A DNA stretch of 64,000 nucleotides, taken from assembly GCA_024233085.1 (NCBI GenBank), contig JACKQC010000012.1:62001-126000 (forward strand). The letters are read 5' to 3'. A program made the translations under genes and the position numbers. The notes beneath the pieces are model-generated. The model did no database searches. It was not told the origin of the DNA and saw nothing but the letters and a program-made list of their open reading frames with translations. Shown piece by piece: positions 38,664 to 50,500 of this stretch. The stretch is from Akkermansiaceae bacterium (GTDB lineage Bacteria; Verrucomicrobiota; Verrucomicrobiia; Verrucomicrobiales; DEV007). Numbering within the stretch: the stretch's first letter is position 1; each line of letters begins with the position of its first letter.

Positions 38664-39197
38664 TCAGGGACGCACGCGGAAAAGCGGTTCGCCGAACTGA
38701 ACCGGCGTGCCGTTTTCGACCAGCACTTCCGTGACGGTGCCGCTGACTTCGGCCTGGATCTCGTTCATCACCTTCATGGCCTCGATGATGCACACGACCG
38801 TGGAGGCTCCGACCTTGGCGCCGACTTCGACGAAGTCCGCCTTGTCCGGTCCCGGAGCCCGGTAAAAAGTCCCGACCATCGGCGAGGTGATCTCGATCGT
38901 CCCGTCCTCGGGCTCGGCGCCCGGAGCGGCCGCCGCGTGCCCCGCCGCGTGGGCCGGAGCCACCGCCGCCGGATGCGGGTGCGAATGCGGAGCCGCGTAG
39001 GCCGGGGGCGCCATCGCCATCAGGCGCTGCACGGCCTCGACATCGAGGCTGGACCCCTTGGACAACTCGAGCTTCGAGTCGTCCTGTTCCAGTTTGAAAT
39101 GGGTGAGCCCATGTTCATCCATGAGCTCGACGATTTGTTTGATCTCGTTCAGGTCCACTTTCTTTTTCCGAGGCCCTCCCGTTGGTTTTTTTGGCAT
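38664..39197 (-). CDS. accB: Acetyl-CoA carboxylase biotin carboxyl carrier protein
   Basis: 177 residues from the ATG at 39197 ('[20 protein letters not shown]'); an upstream in-frame ATG at 39287 is not preceded by anything conserved. The N-terminal helix region '[20 protein letters not shown]' is typical. A Pro/Ala/His-rich linker spans ~70-95. The C-terminal biotinyl domain contains 'EAMKVMNEI' with Lys142 as the biotinylation site, flanked by 'VGTFYRAP' and '[14 protein letters not shown]'. It feeds fatty-acid synthesis with AccC, encoded next. accA and accD are not here. Confidence 0.96.
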   Translation of the reverse strand: MPKKPTGGPRKKKVDLNEIKQIVELMDEHGLTHFKLEQDDSKLELSKGSSLDVEAVQRLMAMAPPAYAAPHSHPHPAAVAPAHAAGHAAAAPGAEPEDGTIEITSPMVGTFYRAPGPDKADFVEVGAKVGASTVVCIIEAMKVMNEIQAEVSGTVTEVLVENGTPVQFGEPLFRVRP

Positions 39198-39358
39198 GTT
39201 CGCTGGCGATTGTTTCCGAAAAGGGCCGCTAGTTCCAGCCAATTCCTCGGACGCCGGGCAAGCTATGGACAAGCGTTCCCTCGTCAAGTACTACCGGCGC
39301 CACCCGAGGCGCCGATTTTCCCCTTCCGGAGCCCGGCAAATCGGGCCGCGGCCGCCCT

Positions 39359-40522
39359 TTATCCCATCAAATCCAAGACCCGGTCGATCTCCGCCGCGCT
39401 GTTGTAAAAATGCGGACTGAGCCGGATGTGGGGCGTGCCCGCCCGGTCTTGGCGAAAGGACACGGCAACTCCCTCCGCCGCGAACCGCTTCGCCAGAGCC
39501 GGAATCCGCCCGCGATCCTCGTGGGTAAAGGTGGTGATTCCCGATGCCGCCGCCCCCTCCGCCGGCCCGATCAGCTCGTGGCCGCTCTCCCGAACGCCTT
39601 CGACGAGGGCGCGTTTCACCGACAAAATCCGCGCCGAAACCGTCTCGACCCCGATTTCCACCAGCAGATCGATCGCCGCCTTCATCCCCAGCAGACCGGA
39701 GGCGTTGAGCACGCCCGGTTCGTAGCGGCGCGCGCCGGGCTCGAACTCGACCCGGTCCGCCGCGACGAAATTCGGCGACTTCACATTCCACGCCCCGAGC
39801 AGCGCCGGCCGCAGCGTCTCGAAATGCCGTTCCGCCACGTAAAAAACACCCGCCGTCATCGGCCCGAGCATCCACTTGTGCGAGTCGGCGCTCATGAAAT
39901 CGACATGCTCGACCGAAACGGGAAACGCCCCCGCCGTTTGAATGGCGTCGAGACAGAACAAGGCGCCGTTTTCATGCGCCAGCCGGCCGATCGCGTCGAT
40001 GTCGATCCGGTAACCGGAGAGAAAATGGCACGACGCCAGCGCGACCAGCCGCGTCCGGGGCGAGAGGGCCGCGGCGACGAGTTCCGGCGTGATTTCGCCG
40101 GGCCGGTTGGGTTTCAGGAAAACCACCCGCACCCCGAGCCGCTCCAGATCCTCCCACGGATAGACATTGGCCGGGTAATCGTCCTGGTAGGCGATCACCT
40201 CGTCGCCCGGCCGCCAATCCAGCCCGCGCGCCACCAGGCTCAGCCCCAGCGAAGTCGGCCCCAGCAGCGCGATCTCGCGCGGCCCCGCCCCGGGAAACAG
40301 CCGCGCCGCCGACTCGCGCACCGTGTCCATCCGCCGCAGCAGCACATCGGTCGGATCCGCCTCGCCGGTGCCGCATTCGAGATTGAAGGCGTTCATCGCC
40401 TCCACCACCACCCGCGGCAGCGTGGTCACCGCCGCGTGCGCCAGAAACACCCGATTCGCCGCCACCGGAAACTGCTCCCGCCGCCAGGCTTCGTCCGAGT
40501 CGATGCGGGTCAGGAAGGACAT
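39359..40522 (-). CDS. Class-V aminotransferase (cysteine desulfurase/isopenicillin-N epimerase-like)
   Basis: 387 residues, PLP-dependent. Schiff-base Lys216 in 'SADSHKWMLGPMTAGVFYV'. 'VALASCHFLSGYRIDIDAIG' and 'GALFCLDAIQTAGAFPV' carry the PLP pyridine-binding Asp and Gln-type contacts. 'PRTRLVALASCH' occupies the usual strand; 'EFEPGARRYEPGVLNASGLL' is the substrate loop. The SHKW-x-LGP form is closer to isopenicillin-N-epimerase-like enzymes than to IscS/SufS ('HK.YGP'), and a catalytic mobile cysteine loop is not evident, so sulfur transfer is not assumed. Starts 6 nt after the RelE-like gene, so the two are probably one operon. Confidence 0.88.
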   Translation of the reverse strand: MSFLTRIDSDEAWRREQFPVAANRVFLAHAAVTTLPRVVVEAMNAFNLECGTGEADPTDVLLRRMDTVRESAARLFPGAGPREIALLGPTSLGLSLVARGLDWRPGDEVIAYQDDYPANVYPWEDLERLGVRVVFLKPNRPGEITPELVAAALSPRTRLVALASCHFLSGYRIDIDAIGRLAHENGALFCLDAIQTAGAFPVSVEHVDFMSADSHKWMLGPMTAGVFYVAERHFETLRPALLGAWNVKSPNFVAADRVEFEPGARRYEPGVLNASGLLGMKAAIDLLVEIGVETVSARILSVKRALVEGVRESGHELIGPAEGAAASGITTFTHEDRGRIPALAKRFAAEGVAVSFRQDRAGTPHIRLSPHFYNSAAEIDRVLDLMG

Positions 40523-40528
40523 GGAGAA

Positions 40529-40894
40529 TCAGACGCGATTCGCGTTTTCCCCCTCCTCGATCAGCTCCCAGAATTGCTTCGACTGGCTCAGCGCCTCGTC
40601 CTCGCTCAGGGGCAGGTTGGTTCGGTAGAGAAAGTCCTGGAAGGTGTTCTTGTGGAGCACGCGGTGGACCAGCACGGCGTGCTCGTCGGTCACCTCGAAA
40701 TAGATGCGCACGTCGCGGGCCCGGTAGCGATAGAGCGTCTTGCCCTCGCGCTCGAGCCGGCCGAAGCGGTCGCCGTCCTGTTTTTCGAGATCCTCGGGAG
40801 TGACCTGAAACTCGCTGAGCACCTCCAACTGCGCGGCGGTTGGCAGTTGGGAAATTTCGGCGGCGCTGATTTCGTTGAAAATGATCTGAAACAC
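40529..40894 (-). CDS. RelE/ParE-like protein, no adjacent antitoxin
   Basis: 121 residues from a GTG at 40894 ('FQIIFNEISAAEISQLPTAA'). An in-frame ATG at 40972 lies in the dispersed inverted repeat (copy E) and gives an unlikely basic extension. 'KTLYRYRARDVRIYFEVTDE' and 'AVLVHRVLHKNTFQDFLYRT' match the core strands and Arg/His positions of RelE-superfamily mRNA interferases. A ~35-residue helical insert/extension ('DLEKQDGDRFGRLEREG') and the acidic C-terminal helix 'EDEALSQSKQFWELIEEGEN' are unusual for RelE. No small antitoxin-type gene is next to it; the upstream neighbour is the heptad-repeat region. It could be a non-toxic RelE-fold protein. Confidence 0.7.
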   Translation of the reverse strand: MFQIIFNEISAAEISQLPTAAQLEVLSEFQVTPEDLEKQDGDRFGRLEREGKTLYRYRARDVRIYFEVTDEHAVLVHRVLHKNTFQDFLYRTNLPLSEDEALSQSKQFWELIEEGENANRV

Positions 40895-40969
40895 GATGGC
40901 GAAAACTGTGCCGATCTCCCCCGCCCCGCGCCAGCGGTTTTTTCGCCAACGAGCCGGGAAGCCTCGACC

Positions 40970-41002
40970 CAACAGGGTTGGGTCACCGAGCCAACCCTGT
41001 TG
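40970..41002. repeat. Dispersed inverted repeat, copy E
   Basis: Arms CAACAGGGTTG (40970-40980) and CAACCCTGTTG (40992-41002), perfect, 11-nt centre. Lies between the RelE-like gene start and the heptad-repeat frame. Confidence 0.9.
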
Positions 41003-41003
41003 G

Positions 41004-41534
41004 ATGACGGAGGCTCAAGCTTCAACGGAGAGCGGCCCTGGATTTCCAATTTCCGGTCTCATCCCCGATTTCGAATGCAGCAAAAACGATGTCGGAAACG
41101 TGAAATCCTATGTCGGAAACGTCGTTTCCGACATAGGAAACGTCGTCCGAAACGTGGAAAACGTCGCCCGACACGTGGAAAACGTCGCTCGCCACGTGGA
41201 AAACGTCGCCCGCCACTTGGAAAACGTCGTCCGCCACGTGGAAAACGTCGTCCGCCATGTGGAAAACGTCGCCCGACACAGGGGAAACGTCGTCCGACAC
41301 GGGTCCGGCGCCGCTTCCGCTGTCGGGAATGACGCGGGACACGTGGAAGTCGCCGTCGGAGACTGGGGTAACCCCCTTTTCCATGAAGGAAACGGATCGG
41401 GCAAAACGGAGAATGGCACGGGCGACCTTTCCCGCGGCGCGGGAGAGGCTGGAACTGTCGCGTCCCTTTTCAAAAACGGAAGCGGCGGCGACTCCACTCT
41501 CGGAATCGCCGCCGCCCGCATGTTCTTCAGGTGA
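41004..41534 (+). CDS. Possible heptad-repeat (coiled-coil) protein
   Basis: A 176-residue frame with ten 7-residue units of the type 'HVENVAR' (~30-99), giving a regular hydrophobic a/d pattern suited to a parallel coiled coil. Differences between units are mostly synonymous or conservative in this frame (GCC/GCT, CGA/CGC, CAC/CAT, Ala/Val, Val/Leu), which favours coding on the plus strand. The minus strand is also open here ('DVFHVADDVFHVADD'), so strand is not certain. The rest is Gly/Ser-rich and unlike known families. Convergent with the giant gene, ending 9 nt before its stop. Confidence 0.35.
   Translation: MTEAQASTESGPGFPISGLIPDFECSKNDVGNVKSYVGNVVSDIGNVVRNVENVARHVENVARHVENVARHLENVVRHVENVVRHVENVARHRGNVVRHGSGAASAVGNDAGHVEVAVGDWGNPLFHEGNGSGKTENGTGDLSRGAGEAGTVASLFKNGSGGDSTLGIAAARMFFR
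41091..41300. repeat. 21-bp tandem repeat array, ten units
   Basis: Ten consecutive 21-bp units, consensus GTGGAAAACGTCGCCCGNCAC (variants at the first units: GTCGGAAACGTC...). The register is exact from 41091 to 41300. Encodes heptads in either direction. Perfect palindrome at 41106-41138 straddles units 1-3. Confidence 0.9.
41106..41138. other. Perfect 33-nt palindrome inside the repeat array
   Basis: Arms of 16 bp (TCCTATGTCGGAAACG and its exact complement) flank a single central T. It is the longest perfect palindrome noticed in the window. It could be an operator for a dimeric regulator or a recombination by-product of the tandem array. Confidence 0.85.
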
Positions 41535-41543
41535 ATCGCTTCC

Positions 41544-44500
41544 TCACTCGGCGCCTTGTTCTTCGCCTTCGTTGGCGAGGCCGAGTTCCTGGATCTGGCG
41601 CTGGAGCTGCTCGAGGTAACGGCGGAAGTCCTCGTCGTTGCCCAGGTCCACCCCTTCGTCGAGGGGGAAGATGTAGCCGCTCAGCAACGCCGCGCCTCCC
41701 TGCCCGAACACCGAGAAGCTGCTGTAGCCGGGATGGGTCGGGGTGGCGTAGTGGGATTCATACTGCGTGGAGAGCAGGCCGTTGTTGTACTCGCGCTCCA
41801 TCACGTCGTAGGTGTGGTCGTCGTTGAGGTAGTCATCGAGCACAATGTCGAGGAACGGCCCGACGACCACCCAGGGCGATCCGGCAAACAGCATCCCGGG
41901 GGCGAACCCAACCACGCCGTCGCGGTCGAGGAACATCCCGGCGTCGGTCAGATACTGGCCGAAGATGATGTACTGCTCGCCGTTGGGACCGGTGCCGGTG
42001 CCGATCGGGCTCAGGCCGCTGTCGCCGGCGTCGAAGGGCAGCGGGTTGCCGTCGGGATCGAACACGATCGGGCCGCTGACGCCTCCGGCTTCCCCGGCGG
42101 CGCCCGCCGCGCCGGCGGCTCCGGCCGCGCCGGCTCCGGCGCCCGCACCGGCTCCAGCTCCCGCGCCGGCGCCTGCCCCGGCTCCGGCTCCGGCTCCGGC
42201 TCCAGCTCCCGCGCCGGGTCCGGCCCCGGCTCCCGCGCCGGCGGCGCCTCCGGGTCCGCCTCCGGCGGTGTTCACGGTGATGGTGTCGTAGTAGAGGCTG
42301 TAGTTGCCCAGGGCGGCGCTGTAGTTGGCGGTGTCGTTGGTCAGGTTGCCGGTCAGCAGGTTGTCGGCCCAGTGGGGATCGAGGTTGCTGTGCTCGCCGG
42401 AGGGCGGCAGCACCGGTCCGCCGGGGGTCAGCTGGGTGATGGTGAACTCGTCGCCGGCCTGGTTGGAGTTGACGGGCTGGGCGCCGATGTAGGCGGTGCC
42501 GTTGAGCTGGGTGCCCACTTCCATGAGGTTGGCCGGGCGGCCGGGCAGGTAAAAGCGCAGCTCGCCGGTGTCGCTGGAGGTGAACACCGAGTCGGCGTCG
42601 GCGCTGAGGGTCCCGGTGCCGGCGGCGCTGGGGTCGTTGCGGCTGACGGCCACGTAGGTGTCGCCGTCGGTCGCGCTCGAGGCGGCGGGCAGGGCCGGGT
42701 CGCGATGCCCGATCATGCCGCCGGTCAGGCTGAGGCTCTCGCCGGTGGTCACCTGGATGTCGCCGTTGGCCGCTCCGGCGCCCGAGCCGCTGCCGGGGCC
42801 CACGCCCGCGCCGGTGAACTGCTGGTCGCCGTTGCCGATCTTGGCGTAGGCGTTGTCGCCGGCGCCGCGCGCCAGTTCGCCGTCGTTGCCGGCGTGCACG
42901 TAGATGTCGCCTTCCTTGTTGCCGTTGGCGCTGGGGCCGCCGTTGCCGATCTGCGCGGCGGCGCCCTCGGCCGCTCCGGCCAGCAGGCTGAAGTCTCCGC
43001 CGGCGCTCACGGTGATGTCGGCGAGCTGGTCGACGGTGGTCGTCAGCGCGCCGCCGGTCCCGATCTGGGCGATGGCGTTGGTCCCGAAGTCGGAGGCCCG
43101 CAGCAGCAGGTCGCCGCCGGCCATCACGGTGATGCTTTCCCCGGGCAGGCCGTAGCTCTGGCCGATGGAGTTGTTCCCGCCGTTGCCGATGCGCGCGGTG
43201 GAGTCGTCTCCGTCGCCGGCGACGAGGCTGACGTCCCCGGCGGCGTCCACGCTGACATTGCCGGTCACGTCGCTGGTCTGGTTGTCGGAGCCGCCGTTGC
43301 CGATCTGGGCAAAGCTGGTGTCCCCGGCGCCGGCCAGCACGCTGACGTCGCCGGTGGTCGCCGTCACCGACACGTCGCCGGCGTTGACGTCGCCCACCAC
43401 GCCGGCGCCGATGCCGCCGTTGCCAATCAGGCTGTAGGCGGCGGCGCCGCCCCCGGCCGTGAGGGTCACTTCGGTGCCCTGCACGGTGGTGCCGCCGAGC
43501 TTGTCGCCGTCGCTGTCGGCTCCGCCCAGCCCGATCTGGCTGTAGGCTCCGGTCGTGGCGCCGCTGGTCAGGCTCACCGCTCCGCCGGCGATCACCGAGG
43601 TGTCGCCGTTCAAATCTCCGTCGGTCTGGCTGCCGCCCGCCCCGATCTGGGCAAAGGCTCCGCCGGTCGCCGCGGCGGCGTTGACGCTCACATCCCCGAC
43701 CGCCAGCACGGAGGTCGCGCTGGTGTGGTCGCCGTGCGCGCCGCCGCCGCCGGCCCCGATCATGGCGTAGGCGCCGGCCCCGGCTCCGGTCGTCAGGCTC
43801 ACCGCGCCGGTGTTGGCCGTCACGCCGGTGTCGCCGGTGATGTCCCCGGTCGAGCCCGCGCCGCCGGCGCCAATCTGGGTGTAGGTCCCGGTGGCTCCGC
43901 CGCCGGTCATCGTCACGCTGTCGGCCGACACGGTGGTGCCGCCGTCCTTGGCGCCGTCGCTGTTCGACCCGCCCAGACCGATCTGGGTGTAGGTGTTGGC
44001 CGCGGCGCCGCTGGAGAGGGTCAGCGGGCCGTCGCCGATCAGGCTCACCGCCCCGGTCAGGTCGCCGCCGCTGTTCAATCCGCCGGCTCCGATCTGCACA
44101 AAGCTGTCGGCCGCGCCGCCGGTGGCGTCGAGCATCGCCGAACCGGCGAAGGTCACCGTGGTCGCGCTCTGGTGGGCGCCGTCGGCGTTGTTGCCGCCGG
44201 CTCCGATCATGCTGTAGCCGCCGTCGGCGCTCAGGCTCAGGGCGCCGGTGTTGTTGACCGTCGTGTCGCCGGTCACCGTCCCGCCGGCCTGGTCGCCGCC
44301 CGCGCCGATCTGGCTGTAGGCGCCGGCTCCGCTCCCGCTGGCCAGCGTCACGCCCGCGGCGCTCACGCTGGTCGCGCCGTCCTTGGTCCCGTCGCTGTCC
44401 GAGCCGCCCAGACCGATCTGCACGTAGCTGGCGTCGCCGGCTCCGGCCGTGGCCTCCAGCGTCCCGGTGGCCGTCACCCGCACCTCGCCGATGAGGCTGC

Positions 44501-47500
44501 CGTCGACGCCCAGCCCGCCCGAGCCGATCTGCGCGTAGCTGCCGGCCATGTCCCCGGCGGCCAGGCTCACGTTGCCGCCCACCATTTCAATGAGGTCGCC
44601 GGCCAGGCCCATGTCGCCCATCGCCCCGCTGCCGCCGTGGCCCACCTGGATGTAGGTGTCCAGCGCGGTGCCGGCGTTGAGGCTGATGTCGCCGTTGGTC
44701 ATCCCGTAGTCGGTCCGCAGCGAGATCATCCCGCTGTGGTTGGCCGCCGGGCTGTCCAGCCCGCCGTGCCCGAACTGCACGTAGGCTCCGTCGTTGTCCC
44801 CGGCCGTGGCGGTGATCCCGCCCTCCTTGGTCCAGGCCATGATCATCCCCGTGGCGTCCTGCCCGGCGCTCACCGGCCGATATCCGATCTGGGTGGAGCT
44901 GGCTCCGAAGGGCGTCACGCTCGACCCGGCCGCCACCTCGATGCCGTAGCCGAGGATGTTGAGGTCCCCGCCCCGGGTCCCCACCACGAGGGGCCGGTCC
45001 TGCGCTCCGTGGGCGGTGCCCGCGTCGCGCAGGTTGTTGTCCCCGCCGATGTAAACGGTCCCCATGTTGTTGCCCCAGGTGGCCGGGTCGCCCTTGAGAT
45101 TGGGCACGCTGAACCCGGCCGAGCCGGGCGGGCAGTTGTTGTAGGTGAAGCTCGTCGGCCCGGCCGTCACCCCGCTGCCGTCCCAGCCGGCCACGATGTT
45201 GATGTTCCCGTCGCCGTGGTTCCAGATCGACCCGTTGACGGTCACGTCGTGCTCGGCGATGAAGTTGATCTCCGCGCTGGAGGTGTAGCCGTAGCCGGCC
45301 GGGAACCCGCCCAGCCCGTTGCCGATGGACTGGTTGACGAAGATGCTCCCGCCCGAGAGATAGCTGACCTGGAAGTTGGTCGCGTCATTGAGCGCCCCAT
45401 AGGCCGCCAGCGCCTGCGGGGTGTCGATGATGATGTCCCCGGCGTTGGCCTGGATCAGCGCGCTGGTGTTGATCAGGTTGCCCGACGCGGTCTGGTGGAA
45501 CTGCACCCCGCCGGTGGCGTCGATCCCGCTCACTCCGCTGCCCGAGAAGATCACGATCTGGTCGGAGCGGTCCCCCGTCCCCGCCGGCGCGGTCGCCCCG
45601 GCCCCGGCGTCCCCGTGGCCCACCATCCCGTAGCCCTGGCCCACCAGCGCCTGATTGAGATTGTCCCCGTGGATGCCGATGTTCCCGTTGTCGGCCCCGA
45701 GGTATATCCCGAAGCCTTCCGAGCCGAAGTTCCCGTCGTTGTTCAGGCCCCCGTGCCCGATCTGCGCGTAGCCGCCAAGCCCCGTGCCGCCGCCCTGCAC
45801 CAGAATGTCGCCCATCCGGGTGTAAACGACGACCTTGCCCTCCTTGTTCCCCTCGATATTCCCGGTCCCGGCCACGTCGTCCTGGCCGCCGTGCCCGATC
45901 TGCGCGTAGGCGCCGCCGCCGGTGCCGCCCTCGACAAACACGCCGTCCTCGGCGGCCATGGTGATGCGCGCCCCGAGGTCGCCCACCACGTTGGTGCCCC
46001 CGTGCCCGATCTGCGCGTAGCCATTACCCGCCGCGCTGCCCGTCACGTGCAGCGCTCCGCTGGTTTCCAGATAGATCCACTGGCTGTCCGGCGCGTTGTA
46101 GTCGCCCTTGTTCCCGTGGGCGACCACCCCGCCGTGGCCCACCTGCGCGTAGGCGCCGCTCCCCGCCGCCGCGCCCGGCGCCGACACCCCGATCCGGATG
46201 CCGCCCACCGTCGCGTCGCTCAGCGTGATCGAGTCCGTCGTCCCGTCCATGTCCAGGTCGAAGACATCGTCAAAATCGCGGCTGGCCACCGGCCCGGTGG
46301 TTTGCGCGCCGTTGTCCGGCGTCGCGTAGAAGGTCGTCAGCGCCAGCGTGCCCGCGCTGAGCGTCACCGCCCCGCTCTGGTTGCCCGAGGCGCCCGTCCC
46401 TCCGTGGCCGAACTGCGCGTAGGCATTGTCCCCCAGCCCGGGCGCGATGGTCACATCGCCACCCGCGCGCGCCACCAGGTTCCCGCTGTGGTTGCCGTCG
46501 GCGTCAAATCCGCCGTGGCCGAACTGCGCGTAACTCTCAAGGCCCGCGCCGCCATTGAAGGCGATGGCCCCGCTCAGCGACGCCATGCCCAGATCGCCGC
46601 TGTGGTCGCCCTGCGCGAGTCTCCCGCCATGCCCGGCCTGCGCGTAGGCCCCGTCGGCCGCCCCGCCCTGGAAGGTGATGTCCCCCTGCGCCAGCAGTTG
46701 CACCCGCCCGCTGTGGTCGCCGACGGCGTTGGTCCCTCCGTTGCCCACCTGCGCGTAACCGCCCACGCCCACATCCCCCGCCGTGAAACTGATCGCCCCG
46801 CTCATCGCGCTGACGCTGACCATCTGCCCGCCGTGCGAGCCCGTCGCGTTGAGCCCGCCGTTGCCGATCTGCACATAGGCGCTGACGCCATCGCCGGCCT
46901 GCCCCGTCACGTCCCCCTCGGCCATCACCGCCACCTTGCCGCTGTGGTCGCCGGTCGCCCCCGAGCCCCCCGCGCCAATCTGGCTGAAGCTGTTCGTGCC
47001 CGAACCGCCGTTGAGACTCACCGCCCCGCTGGCGCTCACCAGCGTGTCGCCGGTCACGCTCCCGGCGGCCGGGTTGTTCCCCCCGGTCACCCCGCCGCCC
47101 GAGCCGATCTTCGTGTAGGCCGACGCCCCGCCGCCGCTGGTCAGCGTCACATTGACCCCGGTCACCGTCACGTCCGCGCTGTTCTTCGCCCCGTCCGCGC
47201 CCGAACCGCCCAGGCCGATCATCGCGTAATTGTTGCTCGCCCCGCCGCCGGTCAGCACGATGTCACCCATCGCCGCGTCCACCGTCGTCGCGCCCGAGGA
47301 GCTGTCCGCCCCGGTCGTGGCGATCAGTCCGCCCGCCCCGATCTGCGCGTAGCTCTGCGCCCCGCCCAGCGAGGCGTCCACCGTCACCCCGCCCGTCGAG
47401 GCCGTCACCGTCGTCGCCGAGGCGATGCTGCCCGAGCTTTGGTCGCTGTTCGACCCGCGAATGCCGCCGCCCGCGCCGATCTGCCCGTAGGCGCCCGAAC

Positions 47501-50500
47501 CCGTTCCCGCCTTCACCGCGAAGCTCGACCCGGTCACCGTGGTGTCGCCGGTCTTGGCCCCGTCGGTCGAGTTGCCGCCCACCCCGATCTGCGCGTAGGT
47601 GTCGCTGGTCGTGCCGCCGGCCACGTTCACCGCGCCGGTGCCGTTGACGGTCACACTGCCCATCAGCACCCCGTCGGCGTTGAGGCCGCCGTTGCCGATC
47701 TGAGCGTAATTGGACAAGGCCGCGCCCCCGCGAACATCGACGGTGGTCGCCGCGCCGATGAGCAGGTTGCCCGTCTTCGAGGATCCCGCCCCGCCGGCGC
47801 CGTTGGCGTTAATCCCACCGTGGCCGATCTGCGCGTAGGATTCGGTGCCCGTGCCCGCGCCGCCGTCCAGAGCGATCGCTCCGCCGCCGGCTGGCGCCAT
47901 GGTGAACGGGTTGAAATTGACAAAAATGTCGCCCAGCAAATCGCCGTCGGCGTCATGCCCGCCAAAACCCACCTGCGCGTAAGAGCGACCGCCCGTCCCC
48001 GCGTTGAGGTCGAGGCCCGCGCCGACCACCGCCAGGATGTCTCCCGTCTGGCCGATGGCGCCATCCACATCGTGACCGCCGTTCCCGATCTGGGCGTAGG
48101 CGTCCGCGCCGGTGCTGCCGTTGAGGGTGATCACTCCGGTGGAAAGGACACCCACCGAGCCGGTGATGTCGCCGCCGTTCTGATCGCCGCCGTGGCCGAT
48201 CTGCGCGTAGGCATCCGCGCCGCCGCCGGCTTGGAGCGTCACCGAGGAGGAGCCGCCCAGAACGATGTCGCCGGTCTTCGCATTGACCGTTCCGGTCGCG
48301 TCGATGGCGCCACCGTGGCCGATCTGCGCGTAGGCGTTGCTGTTGGCCGTCGCGTCCAGCGTCACCGCGCCGGTCGCCGGAAGGAAGGTCGAGGTCAGCG
48401 GATTGAAGTTCACGAAGATACCCGCGCTGTTGAAGTCGCCGAGCGTGTTGTAGCCGCCATAGCCGATCTGCGAGTAGGCGCCCGAGCCGCCGGCGTTCAA
48501 GTCGATGGCGTTGGCCACCAAGACCAGCGCCTCGGTGACGAGGCCGTGGTTGCCGTTGGCCAGGTGACCGCCGTGACCCAGCTGCGCGTAGGCATCGGCG
48601 CCCGCGCCGGCGCTGAGTTCGAAGGTGCCGGCGGTGTTGAAGGAGATGTTTCCGCTGGTGTTGCCCGTGTTCTCGTTCCCGCCGTGGCCGAACTGCACGT
48701 AGGAATCCAGGTTCGCCCCCGCCCGGAGGGTCGCCGAGGTCGAAGCGCCCAGCGAGATGTCACCCGTCTTTGTCCCGCCGGTCGATCCCCCGACGGCGAG
48801 GGCGCCGCCGTGTCCGACCTGGGTGTAGGCCCGCGAGCCGGCGCCGGAGGTCATCGAGAAATTCGCCGCCTGGCCGATGGTGATGTTGCCGCTCAGATTG
48901 TCCACCCGGTTGGTGCCACCGTGGCCGATCTGCACGTAGCGATCCGTGCCCGCGCCGGCCGTCATCGTCAGGTCGCCGGTGCCGCCCGCGACCATGCCGG
49001 TCAGCGGATCGAAATTCACGAAGATATTCCCGCTCAGGTCGCCGTCGGCCGTCTGGTCGTTCTCGTAGCCGCCGTGGCCAATCTGCGAGTACGAATCGTT
49101 GACCGTTCCGCCACTCATCGCGATGGAATCCGCCAGCACCACGATCTGACCGCTTTGCGCGCCGGAGACTTCGTGACCGCCGTGCCCGATCTGGGTGAAA
49201 TTCGGCGTCTGCGTGCCGGTGCCCGTCTGGCCGCCGCCCGATTGCATCGTCAGCAGGCCGTTCTGGCCGTCCACCCGGATGTTGCCGGTGGCGGTGGAGG
49301 TCATCTGCGTGCCGCCGTGCCCGATCATGGCGTAGGCGTCGTCGGACGCCGTGGAGGCGCCGCCCTGAATCGTGACATTCCCCGTCTGCGCCGTGACCGC
49401 GATATCGCCCAGGAAGATCGCGCCGACCGTGGTGTTGTTCAGGCCGCCGTGGCCGATCATGGCGAAAGTGTTGTCAACCGTGCCGCCGATCAGGTTGACG
49501 TCGGTGCCGGCGTTGACGTCGATGGACTCGCCCGCCGCGCCGCGGTTGCCGGTGTAGGTGATGCCGAGGTGGCCGATGCCCGCGTAGCCGGAACCCGCGG
49601 TGCCGCCACGCACATTGACCGAAGTCCCGGCGTCGATGTCGATGGAACCGGTCACATTGCCGTCGGCGTTGAAGCCGGCGTTGCCGATCTGCGCGTAGTT
49701 GTTGCTGCCGCCGGTGCCGCCATCGAGGCTCACCGCACCGGTGCCGGCCGACACCGTGATGTCGCTGTCGTGGTCGCCGTCGGCGTTGAAACCGCCGTTG
49801 CCAATCTGCGCGTAGTTGTTGTTGCCGCCCGAACCGCCGGTCAGCGACACGTCGCGACCCGCGTCCACCAGAATGGACCCGGTGTTGGCCCCCGAATTCT
49901 CGTTCGCCCCGCCCAGACCGATCTGGGCGAAACTGTGGGCGCTGCCGCCGGTGGCCGTGCCGCCATTCAGCAGCACATCCTGACCCGCCGTCACCGACAC
50001 GCCCGCGCCGGTGGCGGTGTGAACCCCGTCGCCGTTTTCGCCTCCCAACCCGATCATTGTAAAGGAACGCAGTCCGGCGCCCGAATTCAGCGCCACGTCC
50101 CCGGTCACATTGACCGTCACCTCACCGGTGGTGTCGCCGATGGACGAGTGACCGCCCAGGCCGATCATGGAGAAGGCGTCCGCCGTGGTGCCGGAGTCGC
50201 CGCCATTGAGCGAGAGACCGCCCGCGGTCGAGGTCACCTTCACGTTGCCCACCTTCACGCCATCGTTGCCGTTGCCGCCCAGGCCGATCATGGTGAAGGC
50301 ATTCTCGCCGAGACCGCTGTTGAGCGCGATCGGACCCGCCGCGGCGAGCGTCACGTTGCCGGTGAAGGCGCCGTCGGACGTTTCGTTGCCCCCGTGACCG
50401 ATCATGGCGAAGGCATCCTGATTGTCGCCCGAGGTCAGAGTCACGCCGCCGGCGCCGCCGGAGGTCACCGACACATCGCCCGTCGCCGCGCCGGCGGTGT

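Noticed and set aside
39215..39245. Sigma54 promoter upstream of accB (TTGGC...TAGC)
   Set aside because: GG-to-GC spacing is 11, one base short of the strict requirement, and flanking bases do not fit.
41544..42090. Autotransporter beta-barrel at the giant protein's C-terminus
   Set aside because: The ~180-residue tail ends in a charged helix and lacks an aromatic-terminated barrel strand pattern.
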